The notes beneath the pieces are model-generated. The model worked only from the letters and a program-made list of their open reading frames with translations, did no database searches and had not been told where the DNA came from. Made by a program: the position numbers and the translations under genes. Of a stretch of DNA of 64,000 bases, positions 18,764 to 27,301 are shown in pieces (within the stretch, counting starts at the first letter, position 1; every line of letters begins with the position of its first letter). This DNA is from Microbacterium oryzae (GTDB lineage Bacteria > Actinomycetota > Actinomycetes > Actinomycetales > Microbacteriaceae), in the NCBI RefSeq assembly GCF_030406385.1, contig NZ_JAUEPM010000003.1, positions 124,001 through 188,000 on the forward strand, written 5' to 3'.

Positions 18764-20287
18764 TCACCGTCGATATGCGACCCGTCCGCCCTGCACGGTC
18801 AACATGACCGAGGCCGTCGCGAGCTCCTCGGGCGCCGCCTCGAGGAGATTGCGATCGAAGACCGCGATGTCGGCCGGAGCCCCGAGATCGAAGGTGCCCG
18901 CGCCGGCCGGAGTCTGCATCGCCGCACCCGCGCGCGAGGTCCAGGAGCGCACGACCTCGACACGCGACATCCCGTTCTCCGGGTGCCATCGCCCATCCTC
19001 GCCGTGCGGCAGGAGCCGTTCGTTCGCCGACAGGAGCGACTGCGGCAGGTCGGGCTCGAAGAGCGGATGGTCGGTGCCGGCGGTGAGGTGGACGCCGTGG
19101 CGGATCATCGACGCGAAGGGGCCGAGCCGGCTGCTGCGGCTTCCGAGGAGCTCGGTGAGGAGTTCGCGCGTGAACCCCTCCTGGCGCACGAGGTGTGGAT
19201 AGGTCTCGACCACGAGATCGAGCGCGGCCACCCGCGGGATGTCCGCTTCCGCGACGAGACTCACATCGGACAGCGCCGCTCCCGGCGGCAGGCTCCCGCG
19301 TTCGCGCGCGTACTCCTCGAAGATCTCCAGGCACCGCCGCACCGCCCCGTCGCCGTCGGCGTTCAGCGCCAGACGGTGCCCGGCGTCGAGGATGCGCCAT
19401 GCCTCGGCTCGGACGGCGTCCCAGTCCACGGCGTCGGCGTCCTCTCCCAGCAGCGCGGCCCCGCCCTCGTCGAAGGCGCCGTCGGTCATCAGCTTGAAGC
19501 CGTGAAAGCGCACGCCGCTGTTCCGATGCGCTGCCCACTCCGCGTACGCGAGGTCGGCCGGCGCCGTCACGGGCTGCAGCGAGTAGGCCATCCGCACCGG
19601 GAGGTCGTCTCGGAGGGCGAGATCCTCGAGCACCGGCAGCATGCCGAGATGGTCGTCGAAGGCGATGTCCTTCACGGAGGTCACACCATGGGCAGAGAAG
19701 GCGCGCGCTCGGGCGAGGAAGGCGCGCCGGACCACGTGCGGCTCCGCGGCAAGCACGCGGTAGAGGCCCGCGAGCGATTCGTTGGACGCGGCATCCGCGT
19801 CGCCCACCGCCATGCGAGCAGCGTCGGTGAGCACCAGCCACGATCTCTCCGCGCCGAGGAGCGCGACCGCCGCGCCCGCTGCCCGCGACGCGAGCTCGCG
19901 GGCGAGACCGGCTCCGCGCTCCGACGGCCCCGAGAGCCCCCGCACGAAGACGAGTTCCTCGGGCGCGGCGGCGAGCGCCCCGAGGACGCCCTCGACGACC
20001 GAGCGGTCGTCGAGGGCGCGCGCGTCGAGGCCGCCGTGCTCGAGGAGCGCCGCAGTGAAGAAGGTGTGGGTGTCGTGGAGGCCGGGCACCACGAGCCCGT
20101 CTCCCGCGTCGATCACCTCCGCCTCCGGGCCCGCGAGGTCGCGCGGGGCGACCTCACCGGCGAGGCGGCCGGCGATCCGCCCGCCGCGCAGGAGCAGCGC
20201 CCCGGGACCGGCCCCCTCCCCTGTCCAGAGCGCGCGGCCGACGACGACCACGTCCCCGGCGGACGGCGCCCCGGCCGCGGCGGTCAT
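18764..20287 (-). CDS. Amidohydrolase, YtcJ-like
   Basis: A 507-residue metal-dependent amidohydrolase. The N-terminal composite beta domain is followed by the HxH-type motif GLHDTHTFF, the metal-bridging GFKLMTDGAFDEGG region, a late His in ETYPHLVRQ, and the catalytic-aspartate strand LTAGTDHP. This pattern is that of YtcJ/N-substituted-formamide deformylase relatives, which split amides. The ATG overlaps the transporter stop by 4 nt. In this operon it could free the amine part, or remove an N-acyl group, from a glycated substrate before deglycation; that is inference from context only. Confidence 0.82.
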   Translation of the reverse strand: MTAAAGAPSAGDVVVVGRALWTGEGAGPGALLLRGGRIAGRLAGEVAPRDLAGPEAEVIDAGDGLVVPGLHDTHTFFTAALLEHGGLDARALDDRSVVEGVLGALAAAPEELVFVRGLSGPSERGAGLARELASRAAGAAVALLGAERSWLVLTDAARMAVGDADAASNESLAGLYRVLAAEPHVVRRAFLARARAFSAHGVTSVKDIAFDDHLGMLPVLEDLALRDDLPVRMAYSLQPVTAPADLAYAEWAAHRNSGVRFHGFKLMTDGAFDEGGAALLGEDADAVDWDAVRAEAWRILDAGHRLALNADGDGAVRRCLEIFEEYARERGSLPPGAALSDVSLVAEADIPRVAALDLVVETYPHLVRQEGFTRELLTELLGSRSSRLGPFASMIRHGVHLTAGTDHPLFEPDLPQSLLSANERLLPHGEDGRWHPENGMSRVEVVRSWTSRAGAAMQTPAGAGTFDLGAPADIAVFDRNLLEAAPEELATASVMLTVQGGRVAYRR

Positions 20288-21747
20288 CCGAGGATCCCGA
20301 GCACCGCGAAGCCTGCCAGCGCGATGACGGCCGCCGCGATCTGGTACGGCAGGTTCGTGATCCAGTGCCGGTAGAGCGGCACGCGCGTGGAGGTGGCGGT
20401 GAGCAGTCCGACATCGGACGAGATCGCGGCCGCGACGCCGAAGGTCCCCGCCGACAGCAGCGCCGCGACGGTCATGGGCACGCTGGCGCCCACCTCGCCC
20501 GCGAGCGTCACCAGCACCGGCACGAGCAGGATGTAGAGCGACCAGTTGAGGGTCACCAGCATCTCGGTGATGCCGAACACGAGGAAGATCGCGAACGGAA
20601 GCCACTGCGGAGCGATGACGCCGCCGACCGAGTCGATGATGAACTCGGTGAAGCCGAGCTCCGACACCGCGTGCACGAGCACGAAAGCGAGCGCCATGAG
20701 CAGCACCAGAGAGAAGATGTCCTTCATCCCATCGAGGACCGCGTCGACGTAGTCCGTGATCGTGGTCACTCGCTGCGCGATGAGCAGCGCTCCGGTCACG
20801 ACCAGTGCGAGGGCGAAGCCGAGCTGGATGTCGGCGAGCACGATCGCGCTCACGATCACGACGGCGATCGGCACGAGGAAGTTGAGGAAGTGCGGCAGCT
20901 TCCCGTCCGTGGTCGCCGCCTCGTCGTCCTCCTCCGCGTCCACGTCGTCGAAGGCGCGACGCATCGCGCCGACCGCCGGGACGACCCGGAAGGCCAGCAG
21001 GACGCCGATGACGACCGCCGCGAAGGAGTAGAAGAGGTAGGGCAGCACATCGAGGTACACCGAGACCTCGCTGCGGTCGGCGCCGTACCCGGCTCCGATG
21101 AGCAGGCCGGCGATGAGCACCGACGTGCTTCCGAACGGGTTCAGCGTCGTACCGGGCTCGCCCGTGGACCGGACCACGGACGCCGTGAAGACGCGCGGGA
21201 GCCCGAACCGCCGGTTCACGGGCGTCATGCTCACCCCGACCCCGGAGGCGGACAGGTAGCTGTCGTTGCTCAGGAGCAGGGAGGACACCGCGGTGATGCC
21301 TCCCGAGGCGCGCGGCCCGCGCGCCAGGCGCGAGACCGCCCGCGCGAACGACGCCGACAGGCCCAGGCGCTCGAACACGCCCAGGAGCCCGCCGATCATC
21401 GTCAGCAGCACGAGCAGCCAGACGTTGTCTGGGTCGGTCATCTGCTCATTCAGGGAGCCGATCCATGCCGTCGGCAGATCCAGACGGTGCACCATGAACA
21501 CGGCGAGGACGCCGGCCCAGAGGAAGCCCTCCAGCACCCGATGCGTGGTGAGGATGAAGCCGAACAGCGTGAGCGCCGGCAGGAGGCTCCACAGCCCGTA
21601 CTCCGCGTTCCCGGAAGGGGCGACGAGGGAGGCGAGGAACACCACGGCGAGGCCGGTGTAGCCGGCGATCGTCCTGGTCCGCGGGGACACCCGAGCGCTC
21701 GGGCGCTCGGGGGTCTGCTCCGCGGAGGGGGCGAGTTGCTGCGTCAT
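20284..21747 (-). CDS. NhaC-family Na+/H+ antiporter-like carrier
   Basis: A 487-residue membrane protein with about 11-12 helices. The LLTMIGGLLGVFERLG helix, SSLLLSNDSYLSASGVG, STGEPGTTLNPFGS and a second inverted half (ITEMLVTLNWSLYILLVPV) place it in the NhaC/ion-transporter superfamily, whose members exchange Na+ or carry organic acids and amino acids. Both starts and stops overlap neighbours by 4 nt, so it is locked into the deglycase-kinase-amidohydrolase operon and probably imports that pathway's substrate rather than acting only in pH control. Confidence 0.82.
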   Translation of the reverse strand: MTQQLAPSAEQTPERPSARVSPRTRTIAGYTGLAVVFLASLVAPSGNAEYGLWSLLPALTLFGFILTTHRVLEGFLWAGVLAVFMVHRLDLPTAWIGSLNEQMTDPDNVWLLVLLTMIGGLLGVFERLGLSASFARAVSRLARGPRASGGITAVSSLLLSNDSYLSASGVGVSMTPVNRRFGLPRVFTASVVRSTGEPGTTLNPFGSTSVLIAGLLIGAGYGADRSEVSVYLDVLPYLFYSFAAVVIGVLLAFRVVPAVGAMRRAFDDVDAEEDDEAATTDGKLPHFLNFLVPIAVVIVSAIVLADIQLGFALALVVTGALLIAQRVTTITDYVDAVLDGMKDIFSLVLLMALAFVLVHAVSELGFTEFIIDSVGGVIAPQWLPFAIFLVFGITEMLVTLNWSLYILLVPVLVTLAGEVGASVPMTVAALLSAGTFGVAAAISSDVGLLTATSTRVPLYRHWITNLPYQIAAAVIALAGFAVLGILG

Positions 21748-22622
21748 TGCACGTACTCCTTGGGGTATCCGAATGCGCCCTCGACGGCGCACTGCTCTGC
21801 GGCGGCCTTCGCCGCATCGTGAAGGGCCGCCTCGAGGACGGCGGGTGAGAGTCGGCGGCCGCGCGACCATCCGGCAGCGTGGGCGCTCAGCATGAACGAG
21901 GCGATGAAGGCGTCTCCGCATCCCATCGTGTCCACGGTCTCGACGCGCACGGCCGCGGCGCGCACGAACCCGTCGCCGTCGAACACCGCCGACCCCTCGA
22001 GACCGCGGGTCAGGAGGACCATCCTCGCGCCCTTCGCGAAGGTGTCGCGCGCGAGGTCCTCCGCCTCGGTCCAGGGGAGTTGCGCGGCCGAGAGCACGGC
22101 GAGGTCGGTCCACGGCGCGACCTGCGCGCGATAGCCATCCTCCCGGTACTCCGGCTCGTCCGAGAAGTCGAAGACCAGCAGACGGGCGGCCGGGTGCAGC
22201 GCGGGCAGCTGCGGCTCGAGCGCCGCGTAGGCGCTGACGTGCACGAGGTCGAATCCGCTCGCGTAGGCGAGCACATCCGACGTCAGCTCGATGGGGCGCT
22301 CGACCGTGACGCCACCCGACCAGTCGCCGAAGACGCGGTCGCCGTCGACGACACGGACGTCGCACCATCCCGTTTCGCCAGCCCTCACGACGCTGTGGTC
22401 CGTCGCGATGCCGAGCTCTCCGAGCACCCCGCGGATGTGAGAGCCGGGATCGTCGTCGCCGAAGACGCCGAGGTACGCCGCTTCCGCACCCGCGCGGCGG
22501 GCGAAGACCGCCACGTTCACGCTGTTGCCGCCCGGATAGTAGACGCCGCGATCGAGGAAGCGGTCGATCACGTTGTCGCCGACGCCGAGGACGCGCGCCG
22601 GCCCGGTGGCCGCACCGGTCAT
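21744..22622 (-). CDS. PfkB-family kinase, fructoselysine 6-kinase-like
   Basis: A 292-residue ribokinase-family enzyme. The opening LGVGDNVIDRFLDRGVYYPGGNSVNV with VAVFARR is the FrlD signature; the ATP/anion-hole motif DTMGCGDAF gives the catalytic base Asp237. FrlD phosphorylates fructoselysine (an Amadori product) on C6. The ATG shares one base with the preceding SIS-gene stop, so kinase and deglycase are coupled, as in frl and fra operons. The substrate's amine part is not known here because no lysine- or asparagine-specific partner enzyme is present. Confidence 0.82.
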   Translation of the reverse strand: MTGAATGPARVLGVGDNVIDRFLDRGVYYPGGNSVNVAVFARRAGAEAAYLGVFGDDDPGSHIRGVLGELGIATDHSVVRAGETGWCDVRVVDGDRVFGDWSGGVTVERPIELTSDVLAYASGFDLVHVSAYAALEPQLPALHPAARLLVFDFSDEPEYREDGYRAQVAPWTDLAVLSAAQLPWTEAEDLARDTFAKGARMVLLTRGLEGSAVFDGDGFVRAAAVRVETVDTMGCGDAFIASFMLSAHAAGWSRGRRLSPAVLEAALHDAAKAAAEQCAVEGAFGYPKEYVQ

Positions 22623-23635
22623 CAGTACTCCACGACGCGGTAGTAGCGACGCGTCGACAGCGGGTGCTCGCGCACGGTCTCGAGGTGCTTGGTGAACCGT
22701 GCGGTGACCGCGTCCACGACGATCGGCGCGACGAGGGCGCGGAACTCGTCGTCCACGCCCGGGAGGGGGTAGGCCGCGGTATCGATGACCGTCGTGTTCT
22801 CGTTGTACCGCTCGGCGAACCGCTCGACGCGCTCCATGAGCGGGCGACCGGCGTCCTCGCCCTTGAACAGCAGCAGGCTCGTGTCCTTCTCGATGAGCTC
22901 GAGCGACCCGTGGAAGAACTCGGCGCCGTGCACGCGCGTCGTGTGCAGCCACTGCATCTCCTCGAGGATGCACATCGAGTAGTTGTACGTGAATCCCCAC
23001 AGGTTCCCGGCACCCACGAGGAAGTGGTAGGTCGTGTGCCGATGCTTCCGCGCGAACGCCGCGGCGGGGCCATCCGCCTGCTCCTGAACCGCGATCAGGG
23101 CGTCGGTCAGGTCCGTCAGCTGGTTCGCGAGCCGCTCGTACCCCTCGAACTCGCCGCGGCGGTGGAGGAGCGCGGTGGTGAGGAGCAGCAGCTGGATGTC
23201 GATCGACTCCCCGGCCGTCTCGTCGTCCGCGGGATTCACGAGAACGTGATCCGCCGCCCGGCCGATGGGGCTGTCGCCATCACCGGTCAGAGCGATCGTC
23301 GTGACGCCGCGCTCGGCGCAATACTCCAGCGCCTTCAGCGTCTCCGCGGTGGTGCCGGAGAGCGAGGAGAACACAGCGAGCGAGCCGGCGCCGAGACGCG
23401 GGTCTCCGCTCAGGACGAGCTCCGCTGCGATCGCGGAGCGGACAGGCAGCGTCGAGTGCGTGGTGACGAGGAGCTCGTACGGCCACATCGCCGCGTAGGA
23501 GCCGCCGGACCCGATGAGGAAGAGATTCTCGTAGCCCTTCGCCGAGACGGCGCGGGCGATCTCGTCGATGCGTGTGTGCAGCGCGCCCGCCCCCGAGACG
23601 ACGGAGCGGTAGAAGTCGGGATCGAAGCCGAGCAT
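22622..23635 (-). CDS. SIS-domain deglycase, FrlB/FraB-like
   Basis: A 337-residue protein with two sugar-isomerase domains. The first has LIGSGGSYAAM and FSSLSGTTAETL; the second ends near LETVREHPLSTRRYY. The segment EEMQW ... EFFHG places Glu226 and His242 sixteen residues apart, the same spacing as the catalytic Glu/His pair reported for FraB. FrlB/FraB split 6-phosphofructosyl-amines into glucose 6-phosphate and the amine. It is the first gene of the operon. ATG 23635 is the only start codon at the head of the homology. Compared with GlmS, the glutaminase domain is absent. Confidence 0.83.
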   Translation of the reverse strand: MLGFDPDFYRSVVSGAGALHTRIDEIARAVSAKGYENLFLIGSGGSYAAMWPYELLVTTHSTLPVRSAIAAELVLSGDPRLGAGSLAVFSSLSGTTAETLKALEYCAERGVTTIALTGDGDSPIGRAADHVLVNPADDETAGESIDIQLLLLTTALLHRRGEFEGYERLANQLTDLTDALIAVQEQADGPAAAFARKHRHTTYHFLVGAGNLWGFTYNYSMCILEEMQWLHTTRVHGAEFFHGSLELIEKDTSLLLFKGEDAGRPLMERVERFAERYNENTTVIDTAAYPLPGVDDEFRALVAPIVVDAVTARFTKHLETVREHPLSTRRYYRVVEY

Positions 23636-23675
23636 GAAGAGCGTCCTCTCGGAGCACCCTCGTGCTCCATTGCGT

Positions 23676-23706
23676 TTGGTACCGGTCCCATTGGGACCGG
23701 TACCAA
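23676..23706. promoter_or_regulatory. Double LacI-type operator (31-bp perfect palindrome)
   Basis: TTGGTACCGGTCCCA (23676-23690), T, then its exact reverse complement (23692-23706). It reads as two adjacent sites of the form TTGGnACCGGTnCCAA, centred 15 bp apart, each with the central CG typical of LacI-family operators. It sits 41 bp before the SIS deglycase and 78 bp before the divergent reductase. A 7-bp hairpin GGAGCAC/GTGCTCC follows at 23651-23668. Confidence 0.75.
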
Positions 23707-23783
23707 GGGTGCCATGGTCGCCGCCCGCATGCAACTCAAGTCGACGTGGAATGAGCGAGGGCATCTGCGGCGTTGACGAAGAC

Positions 23784-24809
23784 ATGAAAGCGATCGCGTA
23801 CACCCGAACCGGCGACTCATCCGTCCTCGACCTCGTGGAGCGCGAGGTCCCCTCTCCCGGGCTCGGCGAGGTGCGGGTGCGAGTAGCGGTCTCGGGCGTC
23901 AATCCCACGGATTGGAAGTCGCGCGAGGGCTCACGGCGCATGGCGTTCGACGAGGTCGTGCCCAACCAGGACGGCGCCGGCACCGTCGACGCGGTGGGCG
24001 ACGGCGTGGCGGACCTCGCCGTCGGGGACCGCGTCTGGCTCTTCCTCGCTCAGCACGGGAGCCCTTCCGGCACCGCTCAGGAGTACACGGTCGTGCCCGC
24101 GGCGCGGGCGGTGCGCCTTCCCGTCGGCGCCGACTTCGCGCTCGGGGCCAGCCTCGGCGTCCCGGCGATGACCGCTCACCGCGCGCTCACCGTGCACGAG
24201 TTCGGTCCGTCGCGCCTGACGCCCGGTGCACTCGAGGGCCGCGCCGTCCTCGTGGCGGGCGGCGCGGGCGCTGTCGGCCATGCGGCCATCCAGCTCGCGG
24301 TGTGGGCGGGCGCCGCGGTCATCGCCACCGTGAGCAGCGACGAGAAGGCCGTGCTCGCGCGCGCGGCGGGCGCGCAGCACGTCGTGCGGTACACGGACGA
24401 CGACGCGGTCGAGCAGATCCGCGCGCTCGCGCCGAAGGGGATCGATCAGATCGTCGAGGTCGCTCCGGCCGCGAACGCGGACCTCGATCTGCAGGTGATC
24501 GCCAACCACGGCAGCATCGCCTACTACGCGAACGAGGGCGGCGACGCGTTCACGCTGCCGGTGCAGCCGTCGTTCGCGCGGAACGTGCGCATGCAGGGCG
24601 TGCTCGTCTACACAGTGGGGGAGGCGGCCTGGCGCGCGGCGGCCGAGGACATCACCGCCGCACTGCAGGATGGCGCGCTTCCCGTCGGCGAGGGCGCCGG
24701 GCTCCCCCTCACCTGGTTCCCCCTCGCGGAGACCGCTCGCGCACACGACGCCGTCCAGGCGGGGACGGTGGGCAAGGTGCTGATCGACGTCAGCGGCGAA
24801 GGGCACTGA
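23784..24809 (+). CDS. Zinc-independent NADPH:quinone reductase-like oxidoreductase
   Basis: A 341-residue medium-chain dehydrogenase/reductase of the QOR branch. It has the GroES-like start MKAIAYTRTGDSSVLDL, SGVNPTDWKSREG in place of the zinc-binding Cys region of alcohol dehydrogenases, and the NADPH motif VAGGAGAVGHAAIQLA near residue 155. Family members reduce quinones or enones. It is divergent from the glycated-compound operon across a 148-bp region that contains the double LacI operator, so it may share that control, though it need not share the pathway. Confidence 0.85.
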   Translation: MKAIAYTRTGDSSVLDLVEREVPSPGLGEVRVRVAVSGVNPTDWKSREGSRRMAFDEVVPNQDGAGTVDAVGDGVADLAVGDRVWLFLAQHGSPSGTAQEYTVVPAARAVRLPVGADFALGASLGVPAMTAHRALTVHEFGPSRLTPGALEGRAVLVAGGAGAVGHAAIQLAVWAGAAVIATVSSDEKAVLARAAGAQHVVRYTDDDAVEQIRALAPKGIDQIVEVAPAANADLDLQVIANHGSIAYYANEGGDAFTLPVQPSFARNVRMQGVLVYTVGEAAWRAAAEDITAALQDGALPVGEGAGLPLTWFPLAETARAHDAVQAGTVGKVLIDVSGEGH

Positions 24810-24900
24810 CCCTGGTCTGACGCGCACTCCTCCCCTGTCGGGCCGGTCCTGGCGAGGTCTACCATCGGCGGCACATCCAGGCTCTGTCGTTCGAGGAGGA

Positions 24901-25821
24901 ATGATGAGAACGCGTCTTGCCGCGGTGCTCGCGGCGATCGCTGTGGGGGCCTGCGCCCTCGCCGCCGCGCCCGCAGCGGCAGCCCCCGCCCCGGGCACAC
25001 CGTACGTCGCCCTCGGCGACTCGATCGCGTCGGGAAACGGCCTCCTGCCCTACCTCGACGCGGACTGCCTGCGCTCGAAGCGGTCCTATCCCGAGCTCCT
25101 GGCGGATGATCTCGGTGTCCCCGTCCGGTCCGAGGCCTGCTCCGGCGCGACGACGGGCGACGCGCTCGAGCAGGCGGCCGATCTCGCGGAGTCGGGGGCG
25201 CTCGGCGCGGCGACGGAACTCGTGACCCTCACCGTGGGCGTGAATGACACCGCCTGGCGCGACGCTCTCCTCGTGTGCAGCGACGCACCCATCCCGGTCC
25301 CGTACTCCTGCGCCGAGATGCTCGCCCTCGTGCAGCAGACGATCGCCGCCGTCCTCTCCGACCGGATCGCGGCGGTGATCCAGGCCGTCCACGCGTCGGC
25401 GCCGGGCGCACAGATCGTCGTCACGGGATACCCCGTGCCGTTCGGCGACGTCATCGGCAGCTGCCGTCTCGGGGTGCTCAACGTCGCGGAGCTCGGCATC
25501 CGCACGCCGATCGCCTTCGACCGCGCCGCAGCTGCGGCGATCGACGAGACCGCGCTGCGACTGAACGAGGCCATCGCCGCCGGCGTCGCCCTCTCCGGCG
25601 TCGACAGCGTCGTGTACCTCGACGTGAACGCCGATGTGCTCGACGCCGCCGGCCGCGTCGCGGCCGAAGGCTTCGACGGACACGGGTTCTGCGACACCGG
25701 AAGCCGCTGGATCAGCGGCTTCCTGCCCGCGCAGGCCGTGATCGCCGACCGCAGCTTCCACCCCGATGCCGCCGGCCAGGCGGCGTACGCGGATCTCGTC
25801 GCGGCGGTGATCGGCGGGTAG
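24901..25821 (+). CDS. Secreted SGNH/GDSL-type esterase
   Basis: A 306-residue exported hydrolase. The signal peptide (MRTR, then a long Ala/Val stretch ending AAPAAAAPA) is cleaved near residue 30. The catalytic serine is in ALGDSIASGNG (Ser41), the oxyanion-hole block III in VGVND and the Asp/His block V in RSFHPDA. Several Cys pairs (DADCLRSK, SEACSG, CSDA, YSCAEM) suggest disulphides, as in actinobacterial lipase/SEST homologues. A perfect GAGGAGGA ribosome site directly precedes the start, which may be either of two adjacent ATGs (24901, 24904). Confidence 0.9.
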   Translation: MMRTRLAAVLAAIAVGACALAAAPAAAAPAPGTPYVALGDSIASGNGLLPYLDADCLRSKRSYPELLADDLGVPVRSEACSGATTGDALEQAADLAESGALGAATELVTLTVGVNDTAWRDALLVCSDAPIPVPYSCAEMLALVQQTIAAVLSDRIAAVIQAVHASAPGAQIVVTGYPVPFGDVIGSCRLGVLNVAELGIRTPIAFDRAAAAAIDETALRLNEAIAAGVALSGVDSVVYLDVNADVLDAAGRVAAEGFDGHGFCDTGSRWISGFLPAQAVIADRSFHPDAAGQAAYADLVAAVIGG

Positions 25822-25827
25822 GGCCGC

Positions 25828-26073
25828 TCAGCCCTCCGTCGAGCCGGAGAACTCCCCCGCCGCGATGGCGTCGGCGTACTTCCGGATGTCGGGCCCGGGC
25901 TCGTAGTCGATGAACCGATCCTTCAGCAGCGCGTTGAGCTGCGCGAACGCGTCGTCGGAGGAGAGATCGCCCGAGCCCGCAACGGACCGCACGGCATCGC
26001 GCAGCACCGCATCGGCGTCGTCGAGGATCTTCGCACGGGCTTCGTCGTTCCAGGTGACGTCGGAGATGTCCAT
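25828..26073 (-). CDS. Small hypothetical protein
   Basis: An 81-residue acidic protein (MDISDVTWNDEARAKILDDA and on) with predicted helices and no membrane segment. It converges on the esterase gene, stop codons 6 bp apart. I do not recognise a family. Codon use has the high GC3 of the neighbours and the frame fills the gap neatly, but the ribosome site is weak. Its start faces the LysR gene across 144 bp. Confidence 0.5.
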   Translation of the reverse strand: MDISDVTWNDEARAKILDDADAVLRDAVRSVAGSGDLSSDDAFAQLNALLKDRFIDYEPGPDIRKYADAIAAGEFSGSTEG

Positions 26074-26210
26074 GGCGATGACGGTAGAGGGCGCGACGGC
26101 GCCGCAGAGAGGGCTTGCCTCGCCCGCGCAGGGCGTGCATCATGCAGCGGCTCGGGGCGAGCCGCGCCATCGGCGCCACACCGCCGCCGACCGACCATCC
26201 ACACGGTGAG

Positions 26211-26225
26211 ATAGCTTGTGGCTGT
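26211..26225. promoter_or_regulatory. LysR box at the regulator's own start
   Basis: ATAGCTTGTGGCTGT (ATAG-N7-CTGT) shares the left half ATAGCTT and spacing with the better-formed site before mesX. It overlaps the proposed GTG start of the LysR gene, suggesting autoregulation. Confidence 0.45.
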
Positions 26226-27177
26226 GACACGGGGCGGCATCGGGACGGCGAGCGGCATCACCCTGCAGCAGCTGCGGTACTTCGTCGAAATCGCCGCCGA
26301 GGGGTCCATCTCGGCCGCCGCGGACCTCCTCTACGTGTCGCAGCCGACGATGTCCGCGGCGATGAAAGACCTCGAGCGGCGCGTCGGCCGCGCCCTCTTC
26401 ACCCGGTCGGCCCGCGGCGTCGCGCTCACGGAGGACGGCGCCGAGTTCCTCGGCTACGCCCGCCAGGTCGTCGAGCAGGCGGAGCTCCTCGAGCAGCGCT
26501 ATCTCGGACGACCGCCGGCGCGCCGTCTCCTCGCCGTCTCCGCACAGCACTACTCCTTCGTCGTCGACGCCTTCGTCCGGATGGTCAAGGCCTCCGAGGC
26601 CGCGGAGTACGCGTTCACCCTCCGCGAGACACGCACGGGCGACATCATCGAGGACGTCCGCACGCTCCGCAGCGAGCTCGGCGTCCTCTACCGGAACGAC
26701 TTCAACCGGAATGTCATCGACAAGCTCCTCCGGGACTCCGGACTCGTGTTCACCCCGATGTTCGTCGCCACGCCGCACATCTTCGTCGCGCGGACGAACC
26801 CGCTCGCGGCGCGCGAGCGGGTCACCCTCGACGATCTCGAGGAGCTCCCGCGGCTCACCTTCGACCAGGGGACGAACAACTCGTTCTACTTCGCCGAGGA
26901 GATCCTCTCCACCCGATCGGCGAAGCAGGACATCCGGGTGAGCGACCGGGCCACCATCTTCAACCTGATGATCGGTCTCGGTGGCTACACCATCTCCACC
27001 GGGATCGTCTCCGACGACCTCGATCCGTCGATCGTGGCCGTCCCCCTCGAGGTCGACGAGCGCATCGAGATCGGCTGGATCGGTCACAGCGCGATCCCCC
27101 TGACGACGCAGGCGGAGCGCTTCGTTGCGGAGATGCGCGACGTCGTCGCGGGCTTCGGAGTCGAGCTGCTCGCATAG
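26218..27177 (+). CDS. LysR-family regulator of the mesX-mesD pair
   Basis: A 319-residue LysR-type regulator. The winged helix-turn-helix spans about residues 14-74 (ITLQQLRYFVEIAAEGS ... SQPTMSAAMKDLERRVG), followed by a LysR substrate-binding domain. It begins with GTG at 26218; the conserved domain starts 13 residues in, so a later GTG (26224) is also possible. It directly precedes and is codirectional with the methionine-synthesis genes, with a T-N11-A site overlapping its stop codon. The likely effector is a methionine-pathway metabolite such as homocysteine, as for MetR; this is inference. Confidence 0.88.
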   Translation: MAVTRGGIGTASGITLQQLRYFVEIAAEGSISAAADLLYVSQPTMSAAMKDLERRVGRALFTRSARGVALTEDGAEFLGYARQVVEQAELLEQRYLGRPPARRLLAVSAQHYSFVVDAFVRMVKASEAAEYAFTLRETRTGDIIEDVRTLRSELGVLYRNDFNRNVIDKLLRDSGLVFTPMFVATPHIFVARTNPLAARERVTLDDLEELPRLTFDQGTNNSFYFAEEILSTRSAKQDIRVSDRATIFNLMIGLGGYTISTGIVSDDLDPSIVAVPLEVDERIEIGWIGHSAIPLTTQAERFVAEMRDVVAGFGVELLA

Positions 27178-27189
27178 CTTTTGCCTATG
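27173..27189. promoter_or_regulatory. LysR box upstream of mesX
   Basis: CATAGCTTTTGCCTATG is a 5-7-5 inverted repeat (CATAG / CTATG) containing the T-N11-A pattern of LysR operators. It starts inside the LysR stop codon and lies about 113 bp before the mesX start. Confidence 0.6.
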
Positions 27190-27301
27190 CTCTGCTGGCG
27201 ATCATCCTGATGAGGCTATGACAGCAGGTTCCTCCTACGCTGGCGTCCGCGACGTGGGATCCCGCCCACCGCTCCCCCGTCAGGAACCGAGGCACCGCAT
27301 C

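Noticed and set aside
23676..23706. Rho-independent terminator
   Set aside because: A strong palindrome, but it has a one-base centre, no T-run, and lies upstream of both divergent genes. An operator is the better reading.
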